From Chitinophaga rhizophila (GTDB lineage Bacteria > Bacteroidota > Bacteroidia > Chitinophagales > Chitinophagaceae), in the NCBI RefSeq assembly GCF_019492185.1, contig NZ_JAICCF010000001.1, forward strand, positions 1,178,001 through 1,242,000: DNA of 64,000 nucleotides, in the 5' to 3' direction. The notes below the pieces were generated by a model. The model was given only the letters and a program-made list of their open reading frames with translations, was not told the origin of the DNA and ran no database searches. The translations under genes and the position numbers were made by a program. Position 1 is the first letter of the stretch. Every line of letters starts with the position of its first letter. Below are positions 24,159 through 34,596 of this stretch, piece by piece.

Positions 24159-26534
24159 CTATTTTCCACCTCGAGGTTTGGCATCCTTGCGGGATGATAA
24201 TGTAGTTGACCTGGTAAAAGCACCGGGCGTATATTTTCCCTCATATTTAAATGGAAACTCCTCTCTTGCTTGCAATAGTTGCATTTCATAGAAGTCATTC
24301 CAACCAAAAGCTTTAATTGCGAGCTCTTTCAGATCAGTACGGGCAGCTCCGCTCCAGAAGTGTATAAACTCACCCATATTCAGGTCGCGCGCATAACCGC
24401 CATTACGCTTAGGGTAATAGTCTGCCAATAGATCATAGAAGCGGTTTAGCGTCGCACTCGAATCTGAATTGTTATATAGCGGGTAGAACCAGTTTTTAAA
24501 CCACCGTGTTCCTGCGCGCGGATAGTCATCTGAATTATTAATTAGATCATCATAAAAACGATTGACATCGGATATCCACCCGAGGCGTTTTACCATATCA
24601 TAACCGGATATTTCACACCATTTACTGTCACCCCACAATGGGAACGCTGGTGAACGATCAACGTCTTTAGAAGCGCCTTCTACGATATGACCTATCTCAT
24701 GAATTGTTGCTCCTACATTCCAGCTACTGCGTTCTTTCCAGTCACCGCTAAGATCTATCACGTTACGAAAATCATGATGTGCATTGAAGACAGCCGCAGG
24801 ATGGCCTCCGGAAAGTTCTGGTTTTTTTACACTATGAAATACGATATATAATCTTGGATCGCTGAATGTGCCATAGTTCTGTTTGGTGTACCGCCATGCT
24901 TGTGAGAAGTCAGCAAACATCCAGTTAATAGCTGTATCCACCGCCTCATCATAATAAACCGCTATGTCATCATCATAGTAGGCGCGAGTCAGTTTTTCTT
25001 CGTGTCCAAACCAATGTTCCTGCCAGACTAGCGGCGGTTCTCCATCAGGAGTAGTGCCTTGCGCAGTTACATAGGCAGAGCGGCCAAATTTATTCTCTGT
25101 TTGCAAGCGGTAGTGGTAGGTTGTGTTTGGTTGCAGATTACGTGCGTAGAACATTGTATCGCCGGCTTGTATAAATTGATCACCCTCCCATTTTACCCCA
25201 TCGGTTGAGCGCTGAAGTCGATAACCCGATTCATTATATGGCAGGTCGCTCCAAACAAGTATCTGCTGATAAGCGCCTCCTTCCGTTACAGCAAACTGCC
25301 GGGGAGTTAATGGCTTTGTACTTAGCTGCTGCCCCTTCCCATTACCATATAACTGCCATTCGGAAAGCTGGGTATAACGCTCACCGCTGTTGGCATTAAT
25401 CTTCAGCCGGTGATAGACGAACTTCTTATCATTCGAGATGATGTAATGCCTGCGTTGGTTTCGCCCGGTAAACGTCTGATTCTCCTGTTTATCCAGTACT
25501 ATCCAGATATGACCATCATTTGAACCCAGAAGTTCCCAATCTTTGGGATCACGACCAGGATAGTCATTTCCAGATGTAATCGCATATTGTTTTGTTACAG
25601 CTCCGCCAGGAAGATAATACTGCATCCAGCCAGTTGTTGATGGTATAAAATACTTACTGTATAAATTATGATCAGTTAGTTTATCTACCCCTTCTCCGGA
25701 GGTGGCTCTGCCGTTAAAAGAACCGGTAGTCTGTCCATCCAGCATAGCAGTGATGTCCGGCAGCAAGACTGCCTTAGCAGACCTGATTATCAGAGGCTTG
25801 GTAGGGACAGAAGCGCCGGATTTATTGACAGCTGCAAGCCTGTAAGCGTAATAGGAGCTGGCACAGGCAGATTTGTCTGTATATTGGATATCCTTTGCAG
25901 ATAGCATCGCAAGCGGCTGATATTGCACACCGTCGCTACTACGTTCGAGCTGATATCCTGTGATATCAGGTTCACCAGACTTCCAGCGTAATGTAATACC
26001 TGCGGATGTAGCAACAGCTTTCATTTGTGCTGGAGTAGCAGGCGCTTCAGATCGCAGGTCCCATTCCGCAAGATGCATACTATCCCCACCATTGGCTGCA
26101 GTAAAATGAATACGGTATAATCTGAAAATGCCAGGCTTTCCAACTGTGTAGATTTTGGGTTGAGAGCGGCCATCAAATGTCTGTGTCTGCCTGCTATCGA
26201 TCATTTCCCAATGGGTGCCATCATTACCTCCTTCCAGTACCCAGCTTGACGGATCAAATTGGGGCCGGTCTATAGCTGAAGTAAGCACATAGCTATTTAC
26301 TATAACAGCTTCCGGTGCTACATAAACGATCCAGTTATCCGTCCATTCGCCTCCAAAAAAGGAAGTGCTGGGATCTTTATCAAATAACTTATTGAAATCA
26401 AATTGTGGATTGCTGTTAGCATGTTGTCCATAAATGATACTTCCACTTTGTGTGATAATGCTTGTTTGCGCTGATAAAGGAACGCTGGTGCATAGGAAGG
26501 TTGCTCCAAGTAATATCCACCTTCTTAGATTCAT
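24159..26534 (-). CDS. Secreted discoidin/Fn3 protein with C-terminal zincin domain
   Basis: The 791-residue protein has a signal peptide (to about 23, LSAQ). An N-terminal F5/8 type C (discoidin) domain follows (about 30-165, with FDKDPSTSFFGGEW and WDLRSEAPAT), then an Fn3 domain (170-255), a second discoidin domain (275-400, LLGSNDGHIWIVLD) and a second Fn3 domain (405-500, RLQRSTDGVKWEG). The C-terminal part has an HEIGH zinc motif at 612-616 (GATIHEIGHIVEGASKD). Discoidin domains usually bind glycans. The C-terminal part resembles basic secretory/zincin-like peptidases. No T9SS C-terminal domain is visible; the last 20 residues are basic. Target unknown. Confidence 0.78.
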   Translation of the reverse strand: MNLRRWILLGATFLCTSVPLSAQTSIITQSGSIIYGQHANSNPQFDFNKLFDKDPSTSFFGGEWTDNWIVYVAPEAVIVNSYVLTSAIDRPQFDPSSWVLEGGNDGTHWEMIDSRQTQTFDGRSQPKIYTVGKPGIFRLYRIHFTAANGGDSMHLAEWDLRSEAPATPAQMKAVATSAGITLRWKSGEPDITGYQLERSSDGVQYQPLAMLSAKDIQYTDKSACASSYYAYRLAAVNKSGASVPTKPLIIRSAKAVLLPDITAMLDGQTTGSFNGRATSGEGVDKLTDHNLYSKYFIPSTTGWMQYYLPGGAVTKQYAITSGNDYPGRDPKDWELLGSNDGHIWIVLDKQENQTFTGRNQRRHYIISNDKKFVYHRLKINANSGERYTQLSEWQLYGNGKGQQLSTKPLTPRQFAVTEGGAYQQILVWSDLPYNESGYRLQRSTDGVKWEGDQFIQAGDTMFYARNLQPNTTYHYRLQTENKFGRSAYVTAQGTTPDGEPPLVWQEHWFGHEEKLTRAYYDDDIAVYYDEAVDTAINWMFADFSQAWRYTKQNYGTFSDPRLYIVFHSVKKPELSGGHPAAVFNAHHDFRNVIDLSGDWKERSSWNVGATIHEIGHIVEGASKDVDRSPAFPLWGDSKWCEISGYDMVKRLGWISDVNRFYDDLINNSDDYPRAGTRWFKNWFYPLYNNSDSSATLNRFYDLLADYYPKRNGGYARDLNMGEFIHFWSGAARTDLKELAIKAFGWNDFYEMQLLQAREEFPFKYEGKYTPGAFTRSTTLSSRKDAKPRGGK

Positions 26535-26781
26535 GGTTGTGTTTTTTTAGTCGTTAATACTACTGGGTTGGTCTATCCGTAGTTTAATCTTTGATGTCCT
26601 CCGATTTGCTGAAATAGAGCGCTGCATACCTCTTAATAGTGAAGATATGCAGGAAGAGCTCCAGGTATTAAAGCACTAACTGTATAAAATCTTAGCGCCA
26701 AAATGATTTTTTCTTAAAAATGCGGGCGTAATGCCTCAGATAGAAAGAAATACAACATCTTTGATAAAATCTAAATTAGAC

Positions 26782-27636
26782 ATGAAGTATTATCGACTGC
26801 TTTTGCTGGTGCTCATGCTTGGCATCACTCAATTCACAATTGCCCAAAAGAAGGTTTTGCTTAAAATGATAATGGCCCCCAACAAAACCTATAAAACCCT
26901 GATGACTAATGTTATGGATATGGAGATGACAGTAAAAGGAGACTCGGCCATGATTGCCCAGATAACCAGTTCAGGCATGCAGCTGCCAATAGTGATGCAT
27001 ATGACCCAGGACATGGTGGTGTCAACCAAAACAGGTGCACAGGGAACAGACAAAAAGATGCCAATCACAATGACCTATGACAAAGTCAGTCTCAAACAGT
27101 CAGTAGCTGGACAGGAAACTATTCAGGACACAAACCCTTTTGCTGATGCTGTAATTGAAGGCTCTGCAACTGCAGATGGAAAAATTTCCGTTGACACAAT
27201 TAAAGGAAGCATTGACGAGGCATTGAAAACATCTCTACGTCAACTCGTGAACACTGTGCAGGGAAATGTTAAGTTTCCTGGTAGTGAAATGAAAGTAGGT
27301 GATTCGTTTGAACAGGAAGTTCCTATGAATCTTCCGATTCCACAGGCAGACATGAAGATGAAAATCAATACGAAGTATATATTAAAGGAGATCAAGGATA
27401 ACAAGGCAATATTCGATCTGAAACATGACATCGTCATGGATTTGAGTATGGATCAGAATGACAATAAAGGCAATGGTGTTGGAACTGGTATGGGCATAAT
27501 GGTTTTTGACATGAGCAAAAATACATTACAGCAGTCGGACTCAGATATCCGGTTTACCTTTGATTTTGCTGTATCTGGAATGACGATGAGTGCAACCTGT
27601 AAAGGCAAGACAAGCGTGAAGGTTAACATGCAGTAA
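26782..27636 (+). CDS. Exported DUF6263-like protein
   Basis: From the ATG at 26782 the 284-residue product begins with a signal peptide (MKYYRLLLLVLMLGITQFT, IAQ). The longer frame to 26731 is not supported. The body is a beta-rich domain with alternating Met- and Thr-rich strands (LMTNVMDMEMTVKGD, MPITMTYDKVSLKQ, GKISVDTIKGSIDEAL, VGDSFEQEVPMNLPI). It resembles the DUF6263 family of Bacteroidota exported proteins, an assignment from memory. High Met content (about 9%) is notable. A terminator follows directly. Confidence 0.6.
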   Translation: MKYYRLLLLVLMLGITQFTIAQKKVLLKMIMAPNKTYKTLMTNVMDMEMTVKGDSAMIAQITSSGMQLPIVMHMTQDMVVSTKTGAQGTDKKMPITMTYDKVSLKQSVAGQETIQDTNPFADAVIEGSATADGKISVDTIKGSIDEALKTSLRQLVNTVQGNVKFPGSEMKVGDSFEQEVPMNLPIPQADMKMKINTKYILKEIKDNKAIFDLKHDIVMDLSMDQNDNKGNGVGTGMGIMVFDMSKNTLQQSDSDIRFTFDFAVSGMTMSATCKGKTSVKVNMQ

Positions 27637-27994
27637 TTGCATTTAAATACGGTATGATCCCGGTCTATAGTAAGGACCGGGATTCTTTTTAAAAAAGCTC
27701 GCTACCGAACCGATCCTGATCAGATATAAAGAGATCTTCCTGGCTGAACAAGAAAAATTTAGTTGATGTTACTTAAAACTAAAAATAATTTACTTACTAC
27801 ATATCTGACAATAAGATAGCATATAAAATTGCGCTCATCTTTTTGAAGCGCAATATCAACATTATACTCCCCAGAGCTTGCTCACTAATTCCCCAACTAG
27901 CTACGACTAAGATACAACTCATTCATAATGTAACACTTGCGTGCTATAATTCAGCATTGGGAATTTGCATAATTTCATATTCGAACCATATGCT
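27637..27994. other. A+T-rich intergenic region before the PKD gene
   Basis: Contains the terminator at 27657-27690 and otherwise only A+T-rich sequence; no ORF or clear promoter box was found upstream of the PKD gene. Confidence 0.35.
27657..27690 (+). terminator. Rho-independent terminator
   Basis: Stem ATCCCGGTC/GACCGGGAT (27657-27665/27675-27683) followed by TCTTTTT, 20 bases after the DUF6263-like stop. Confidence 0.75.
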
Positions 27995-30900
27995 ATGTCC
28001 CTAAAAACCAAGACAACTTTAGGCATTGCAACCTCCTGCGCTATACTCTGGAATATATTAATGTTGAATGTTTCTGCTTATGCACAACTAAAGGCAGATT
28101 TTACTCCGGGTAAGACGAGTGATTGCGAAAGTCTGATCACAAAATTCGTTGACAATTCCTCCGGCAATCCTGTTTCATGGAAATGGGATTTCGGTAATGG
28201 CTTTACCTCTACAGACCAAAGTCCCAGCGCGGCTTACACTTCGCCGGGAGTGTACAAGGTAACGCTTACAGTAAAAAATGCTACAGGTAATACCAGCGCT
28301 GCAACTAAAACAGTCACTGTCTGGGAGAAACCCAAGCCCGATTTTACTGCTGGTCCTGCTACCGGCTGTATGCCACTTAATGTCTCATTTACCGATAAGT
28401 CAGATCCGGTAGACGGCAAAATCACTACTTATACCTGGGACTTTGGCGATGGTACTGTTGGTACAGGCAAGAGTCCCGTACATACCTATAATAACGTATT
28501 GTCTCCTACAGTGACGCTAACGGTTACGAATAGTAACGGATGTACCGCATCCAAAAGGATCAGTAACCTGGTTAATGTCTCTGCTGCACTTCTTCCCGAT
28601 TTCAGCCTGTCAGATCAGTTTCTGTGCACGGTGCCAGGTACATTGACAATAAAAAACACGACCACTGGTCCTGGCAATCTTAGCTATAAATGGGACTTGG
28701 GCGATGGAACTATAGTCACAGAAAAAAATCCTTCCGCACATAATTACACCAAGAAAGGTACTTATCAGGTTAAACTGACCGTTACAAGTGATAAAGGATG
28801 CATTGCAGACAAGACATCGGAGGCGGTCAATGTAGCTAATTTCACATCTGATTTCCAATTGCCTGCCAAAGTATGCGAGAACAACTTTGCTACTATCACT
28901 GTAAAGAATACGCCACAGGCCGATAAGGTAAGCTGGAGTGTAGACAAAGGAACCATTACAGGGGATGGTGTGAACGCTTACTTCTTTCCCGCCGGCATCG
29001 GAATAGCTAAAATAACAATGACAGCGGATTATGGAAAATGTCAGGAAAAAATAACCAAAGACATCAACATAATAGCAGCGCCGAAGGCGGCATTTGTGAG
29101 TGAAATAAAGCCTATCTGTGATGCCCCGGTAACAGTTAAACTGACCAACAAATCAGAAGGTGCTAACAGCTGGAACTGGGATTTTGGCGACGGACAAACA
29201 TCAACACAACAAAATCCGACTGTTACCTACAAAAGTTTAGGTTCGTTCAATATTAAACTTACTGCAAACAGCTCATCTGGCTGTGCTATCACTACAGAGA
29301 ATACTGTTACGCTTGCAAAACCAGAGGTATACGCTTTTGCCAGCGTACCGGAAGGTTGTATCGGATTGACTACGACATTTAGCAGCTATGTTAGTAATGG
29401 AGACAGTATTATCAGTTATGAATGGGATCTGGGTGATGGCAGCCCAAAATCTGCAGCAGCCAATCCAACTCATACTTACAGTAATGAAGGTACCTATCCG
29501 GTATCACTCACCTATGTAACAAAAAATGGCTGTAAAGGGACAGTGAGTCTGCATTCTTACAATGCCATCCGGGTATATAAAAGACCTAAACCTGACTTCT
29601 CCTCTCCAGAGGCTCCAGAGATTTGTGGCAATAATATGGTGCATTTTAAAGGCACAACCGATGTAGGCGACTCATGGACATGGGATTTTGGGGATAACAC
29701 AGGCGCTGGGTACTCACAGAATACACAGCATAGCTATAGAAAGCCCGGCACTTTTACAGTGTCTTTAACAGTGTCAAATTTCAGTTGCAGTGAGAAGGTG
29801 ACGAAGACTGCCTATATTACTGCAATAACTCCATTTGCACGGTTTAGTTTGCAGAGCATTGATTGCAATAACAGAACGGAGCTAAGGTTTGATGAAAAAT
29901 CTTTGGGGAATATCACGTCCTGGAAATGGAGCTGGGGAGATGGAAAAGAAGAATCTTACACCACTAAATCCAAATTAGTAAAACATATCTACGCTAAAAC
30001 GGGTACTTACAAAGTGAAACTGACTGTTTCAGATGGAAACTGCACCAGTACCGATTCTATGAACGTAAAAGTGTATGCGCCATCATCAATAACCATAGCT
30101 GCAGATAAAACAACACTATGTGGCAGCGATACACTCACACCTGAAATTACAGCTATTAGCAAAGAAATCTATGGATTAAACGTCTGGAATTACTCCTGGA
30201 CATCTTCAGACGGAACACCGGCAAACTGGTATGGCAATAACTACCGGAACATTACCTTTACCAACCTGCAACCTGGCGTTGATACGATCCGCTTTATAGC
30301 ATATAACCTTCAGGGATGTCCTGATACCAGCAATAGGGTCATTGTTAAAGTGCATGGTCCGGTGGCGAAATTTGCACTTCCTACTGTTCCCGAATGCCGG
30401 GGTAGTGAACTGACCTTTACAGATAAGACGGATGTTACAAAAGGTAAGCCTATCAAGACATGGTTATGGGAGTTTGGAGATGGTACGCCAGCCAGAGAAT
30501 ACACCGCTCCTCCTTTTCGATATACCTACGAGAGGTCAGGAGTGTTTTATCCTAAATTAACAGTAACTGATCAGGATGGCTGTATGAGTACAGCTTCTGG
30601 CCCACACTTGCAGGTGAATGGTCCGAATGCCGACTTCGTGCCTAACCTGTCTCTTATACCTCCGGGAGGAGATATACAATTCTTCAACTATACAACAGTA
30701 ACAGGTGGTACGCCATCATATCATTGGGATTTTGGAAATCAGGCCACATCAACTGAATATAGTCCCAAACAGAATTTTCCGAATAAAGGTCTTTATACAA
30801 TAAAGCTGCTTGTAAAAGACAATAACGGATGCTCAGACAGTGCGAAGAAACAGATTAAAGTATCTACAGTCAGCGCTGACTTCACAGTTACTACTGCTTT

Positions 30901-32881
30901 TGTCAATAACAGTGGATGCCCACCAGTGATTGCGCGGTTTACTAATAAGTCTATTAATTACGCAAGTGCCTATTGGGATTTTGGCGACGGCAGTTTCTCT
31001 ACGATAAGTAATCCTTCACATACCTACACTTATGCAGGAATTTACAAAGTGAAACTTAAAGTGACAGGCGAAGCCGGTAACGAGGATATCTTTGAACAGA
31101 ATGTCGAAGTCAAAGGCCCTTACGGTACTATTACTACTTCATCCAATGGAGGATGTATGACGAAGGAGATTGAATTTAAAGTGTCCGCAGTAGCTGCTGT
31201 TAATTTTGCCTGGGACTTTACAGATGGCATTGTTACTGAAACGACCGACTCTACGATTAAACATACTTTCCGAAACCCCGGTATATACAAACCGAGGTTA
31301 ATACTTTCAGACGAAGCAGGGTGTAAAGGCAGCGCCTTCCTGGACGATCCTATTGTTATAGACAAACTGGATGTGTCTATGACTCCATCTACCCAATTGG
31401 TATGTGATGAAGGATGGGTATCCTTTCAGCCGAAATTGAACAGCTTTTCTGTCGATGAACTGAAAAAAGAAGCAAAATATGAATGGACATATGATAAAGG
31501 CGTGAAAGCGGAAAATGAACGTACTCCTAATGCTCGTTTTTACGTTGACAAAACCCAGACATACCAATTTACATTTACTACAACTACTGCTTATGGTTGT
31601 ACACAGACCGTAAGCGATAGCGTATTTGTTCGTCCAAAACCTGCAGCAACAATCATTGGCCCGTCACAGGCATGTCTGAATGTACCTGTCAGCTTTGAAG
31701 GTCAAATTAATCAGTCAGAAGTGGTCACATGGAACTGGAGCTTTAGCAATAATAATACGGCAAACTTACAGCAACCAGCTGAGCAGGTTTATAATCAGAC
31801 GGGGACCTCTGAAACTCGTCTGATAGTTAAAAGCGAAAACGGCTGCATTGATACGGCGTATCACAACATTCAAATTCTGCCTATACCAGTAATAAACGCA
31901 AGTGCAGGATCCAATATGTTATGTCTTGGCGCTGGTACGACATTAAATGCAAGCGGTGGTGTTACTTACAGATGGTCTTCTTCAGATAAACTAAGTGATA
32001 CAACGTCTGCCACACTACAAGTAAAACCGTCCAGGAATACAACATATAATGTTATCGTTACAGACGCCAATGGTTGTGTGAACACAGATGAAGTAAGCAT
32101 CCGGGTCGTACAACCTTTTAATATGACAGCGTCAAAGGACACCGCCATCTGCCTGGGAGAACAATTGCAGTTGTGGGTATCTGGCGCAGATAAATACGTC
32201 TGGAATGGCCAGGGGTTGGATAATTACAGTAGCGCTATGCCTTATGCGACCATTACTGCTGCAGGTAAATACATCTATAATGTGTCCGGACAGGATGCAG
32301 ATGGTTGCTTTACTGTAGACACATCACTTACAGTGACAGTCCATGCTCCACCTGTTGTTGATGCGGGATCTGATCAGGTGGTGATGGCAGGCAAACCAGT
32401 TATACTTGGAGGCAACAGCAGTACGGATATTGTAAAATGGAACTGGTCACCATCACAATATCTGAATTGTGCTACTTGTCCGTCGCCGGAGGCATTGCCT
32501 AACCTGTCTACGACATTCACAGTTGAAGCAGAGAATATTTACGGCTGTAAAGCAACTGATGAAGTATTTGTCAAAATTACCTGCGATCAAGGTGCTATAT
32601 TTCTGCCAACAGCCTTTTCACCGAACAGAGATGGGAAGAATGAATGGTTTTATCCCAAAGGCCGTGGTGTAAAAGAAGTCGTGAGTATGCGAATATTTGA
32701 CAGATGGGGAAGTCTGGTATTTGAGCGGGCACATTTCCAGATCAATACGGCTACAGCCGGATGGGATGGTACATGGAAAAATGAGATAGCGCCAATAGGA
32801 AGTTATGTATATGCTGTTGAGACGATGTGCGAGGATGGCGGTAAGTTTATGTTCACCGGCGCTGTAACTATTATAAGATAA
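27995..32881 (+). CDS. Giant PKD-repeat protein with type B T9SS C-terminal domain
   Basis: From the ATG at 27995 (signal peptide ending SAYAQ) the protein has about 1,628 residues. At least a dozen PKD-type domains follow one another, recognisable by the W(D/E)(F/L)G(D/N)G core and HTYxxxGxYxVxLTV ends (WDFGNGFTSTDQ, WDLGDGTIVTEKN, WSWGDGKEES, WDFGDGSFSTISN and others). The last 90 residues (FLPTAFSPNRDGKNEWFYP, MRIFDRWGSLVFER, GWDGTWKNEIAPIGSYVYAV) are the gliding-motility-type C-terminal domain. That signal sends the protein through the type IX system for surface attachment. An adhesin or glycan-binding filament role is likely; no catalytic domain is seen. The terminator is shared with the convergent FG-GAP gene. 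Confidence 0.9.
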   Translation: MSLKTKTTLGIATSCAILWNILMLNVSAYAQLKADFTPGKTSDCESLITKFVDNSSGNPVSWKWDFGNGFTSTDQSPSAAYTSPGVYKVTLTVKNATGNTSAATKTVTVWEKPKPDFTAGPATGCMPLNVSFTDKSDPVDGKITTYTWDFGDGTVGTGKSPVHTYNNVLSPTVTLTVTNSNGCTASKRISNLVNVSAALLPDFSLSDQFLCTVPGTLTIKNTTTGPGNLSYKWDLGDGTIVTEKNPSAHNYTKKGTYQVKLTVTSDKGCIADKTSEAVNVANFTSDFQLPAKVCENNFATITVKNTPQADKVSWSVDKGTITGDGVNAYFFPAGIGIAKITMTADYGKCQEKITKDINIIAAPKAAFVSEIKPICDAPVTVKLTNKSEGANSWNWDFGDGQTSTQQNPTVTYKSLGSFNIKLTANSSSGCAITTENTVTLAKPEVYAFASVPEGCIGLTTTFSSYVSNGDSIISYEWDLGDGSPKSAAANPTHTYSNEGTYPVSLTYVTKNGCKGTVSLHSYNAIRVYKRPKPDFSSPEAPEICGNNMVHFKGTTDVGDSWTWDFGDNTGAGYSQNTQHSYRKPGTFTVSLTVSNFSCSEKVTKTAYITAITPFARFSLQSIDCNNRTELRFDEKSLGNITSWKWSWGDGKEESYTTKSKLVKHIYAKTGTYKVKLTVSDGNCTSTDSMNVKVYAPSSITIAADKTTLCGSDTLTPEITAISKEIYGLNVWNYSWTSSDGTPANWYGNNYRNITFTNLQPGVDTIRFIAYNLQGCPDTSNRVIVKVHGPVAKFALPTVPECRGSELTFTDKTDVTKGKPIKTWLWEFGDGTPAREYTAPPFRYTYERSGVFYPKLTVTDQDGCMSTASGPHLQVNGPNADFVPNLSLIPPGGDIQFFNYTTVTGGTPSYHWDFGNQATSTEYSPKQNFPNKGLYTIKLLVKDNNGCSDSAKKQIKVSTVSADFTVTTAFVNNSGCPPVIARFTNKSINYASAYWDFGDGSFSTISNPSHTYTYAGIYKVKLKVTGEAGNEDIFEQNVEVKGPYGTITTSSNGGCMTKEIEFKVSAVAAVNFAWDFTDGIVTETTDSTIKHTFRNPGIYKPRLILSDEAGCKGSAFLDDPIVIDKLDVSMTPSTQLVCDEGWVSFQPKLNSFSVDELKKEAKYEWTYDKGVKAENERTPNARFYVDKTQTYQFTFTTTTAYGCTQTVSDSVFVRPKPAATIIGPSQACLNVPVSFEGQINQSEVVTWNWSFSNNNTANLQQPAEQVYNQTGTSETRLIVKSENGCIDTAYHNIQILPIPVINASAGSNMLCLGAGTTLNASGGVTYRWSSSDKLSDTTSATLQVKPSRNTTYNVIVTDANGCVNTDEVSIRVVQPFNMTASKDTAICLGEQLQLWVSGADKYVWNGQGLDNYSSAMPYATITAAGKYIYNVSGQDADGCFTVDTSLTVTVHAPPVVDAGSDQVVMAGKPVILGGNSSTDIVKWNWSPSQYLNCATCPSPEALPNLSTTFTVEAENIYGCKATDEVFVKITCDQGAIFLPTAFSPNRDGKNEWFYPKGRGVKEVVSMRIFDRWGSLVFERAHFQINTATAGWDGTWKNEIAPIGSYVYAVETMCEDGGKFMFTGAVTIIR

Positions 32882-32886
32882 AAAAT

Positions 32887-32921
32887 AATGTCCTGTATCC
32901 CCATACCGGATACAGGACATT
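32887..32921. terminator. Bidirectional terminator
   Basis: Perfect 14-bp stem AATGTCCTGTATCC/GGATACAGGACATT with a 7-base loop, between the convergent PKD and FG-GAP-like genes. Confidence 0.75.
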
Positions 32922-32994
32922 ATGAGTTTTAGTTGCCGACAGCGGTTGCACTTAGAGGGGATATTTGTAATGCCCTGTCAGCATCATCTACAGC

Positions 32995-34596
32995 TTAATT
33001 ACAAGCAGCCTTCTCGAACATGCTCAATAATGTTCTGTTAGACTTGTAAGTATAGAAGTTGTAGAAAGTATAGTATCTGAACTGATTTGGACCGGATGGG
33101 TTATCAAACATCATCAGCATCATATCATTCCGCTGTGTGCCACCGTCGAGGTTACCAACTGCAACACCCGCACCTTGCGCCTGATCACCGACACCTTCTA
33201 CATCCATATAATTACCATTACTTGGGTTACCAGCAACATCCAGATCGTAGATGTATGTTCTGAAGTGTTCTGCACCATTATTGAGATGATAAACGCCCGC
33301 AACGAGGTTAAGTTTACCATTGTTTCTGATAGGCGCGATATCCATACCGCCACCACCTAAGTAAGTGAGTGCTCCCAGGTCAGCCAGGTTGATTTGCTTC
33401 ATGGTAGACCAGCTTGAGGCTACACCTTGTGCGTTCAGGTCAAAACCGATTCTGTAGCGTACAGAATAGTTATTTGGACCTCTGCCATCAATACCCATCA
33501 GGATGATATCAGGTATAGAGTTGCCGTTAATGTCTGCTAAAGCAACGCTACCATCTGTGTTATCATTACCAATACCCTGAATCTCGATTGTGTTAGACCA
33601 GGTAGTCGGCTCACCTGTAGCAGGATTTACATCAAATCCCACCTGGTAGCGGAAATTGTTTGCACCAGCAGGTGCATCGATAGACATCATTACGATATCT
33701 GTAGCTGAGTTACCGTTGATATTTCCGATAGCTACGCCTGCACCTTCAGCATCATTTCCTGCGCTGTTACGACGCTTGAAAGAATATGTCGTTGCTGGCT
33801 GTCCTGTTGCAGGATTGATGTTCATTAACCAGGTATACTCGAAGTAGTTAGCACCTGGAGGATCATCATTACCCATTAACAATACATCTGGTCTCGGGTC
33901 GCTATCAATATTACCAATTTTGATATCTGCACCGTCAGCTTCGCTGATTCCAGCCTGAGTAGCATAGAACTTATAGGGGAATACATTTTCGTCGGGAGCA
34001 TTTAACCAGCTTACTTCTGGGTGGGCTTCACCACCAGCCGTGAGTGGGTTTGCACTCTTCGTATCTGCCTGGACACCGTAAATATAACCACAAGCCATTG
34101 TGATCTGCCTGTCTACAGTGATAATACTTCCAGGGCTTGTTGGAACGCTTACAGTACCAAGACTTTGAACTGTTGCACGGCCAGGCATGCTGGTGGTATA
34201 TAACGTTACAGCTTCGTAGCAATTACTTACTACAATTCGCGCGTTATACAATGTCGAAAAATTGGGCACTTTGCTCAAGATAGAGATATAAGCATTACCT
34301 ACTATCGCTTCTCTGGCACCAGCCTCTCCTCCGACAATACGTCCGCCTGCATTAACATTTTTAGGTGCGGGCACTAGCGTTGTGTCATCCAGAAATACGT
34401 AGGAACCTTTTCCGGTTACGCTATCTTCAACGTATTTGTAATGTAGTGATCTTACCATTCCTTCGGGAACAGCTGCATCTTGTGTGGTGGGTGTTGTGGG
34501 TACACCGTTCTTTTCTTCTTTTGCGCAAGAAACAAACAATGCAAGGCCAAGTGCAGACACAGCTACACCAGCTCCCCATAGGGATTTTTTTAACAT
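32995..34596 (-). CDS. FG-GAP/VCBS-like repeat lipoprotein
   Basis: A 533-residue lipoprotein (LFVSC, Cys 24). After an N-terminal region (to about 215) it contains at least four related repeats with a D-x-N-x-D-x-x-P-D core: IGNIDSDPRPDVLLMGNDDP, IGNINGNSATDIVMMSID, LADINGNSIPDIILMGIDG and VGNLDGGTQRNDMMLMMFD. These match calcium-binding FG-GAP/VCBS-like propeller repeats. A surface binding function is likely. The sequence ends in a Cys (AACN). No neighbour indicates the ligand; the convergent PKD protein is another surface protein. Confidence 0.75.
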   Translation of the reverse strand: MLKKSLWGAGVAVSALGLALFVSCAKEEKNGVPTTPTTQDAAVPEGMVRSLHYKYVEDSVTGKGSYVFLDDTTLVPAPKNVNAGGRIVGGEAGAREAIVGNAYISILSKVPNFSTLYNARIVVSNCYEAVTLYTTSMPGRATVQSLGTVSVPTSPGSIITVDRQITMACGYIYGVQADTKSANPLTAGGEAHPEVSWLNAPDENVFPYKFYATQAGISEADGADIKIGNIDSDPRPDVLLMGNDDPPGANYFEYTWLMNINPATGQPATTYSFKRRNSAGNDAEGAGVAIGNINGNSATDIVMMSIDAPAGANNFRYQVGFDVNPATGEPTTWSNTIEIQGIGNDNTDGSVALADINGNSIPDIILMGIDGRGPNNYSVRYRIGFDLNAQGVASSWSTMKQINLADLGALTYLGGGGMDIAPIRNNGKLNLVAGVYHLNNGAEHFRTYIYDLDVAGNPSNGNYMDVEGVGDQAQGAGVAVGNLDGGTQRNDMMLMMFDNPSGPNQFRYYTFYNFYTYKSNRTLLSMFEKAACN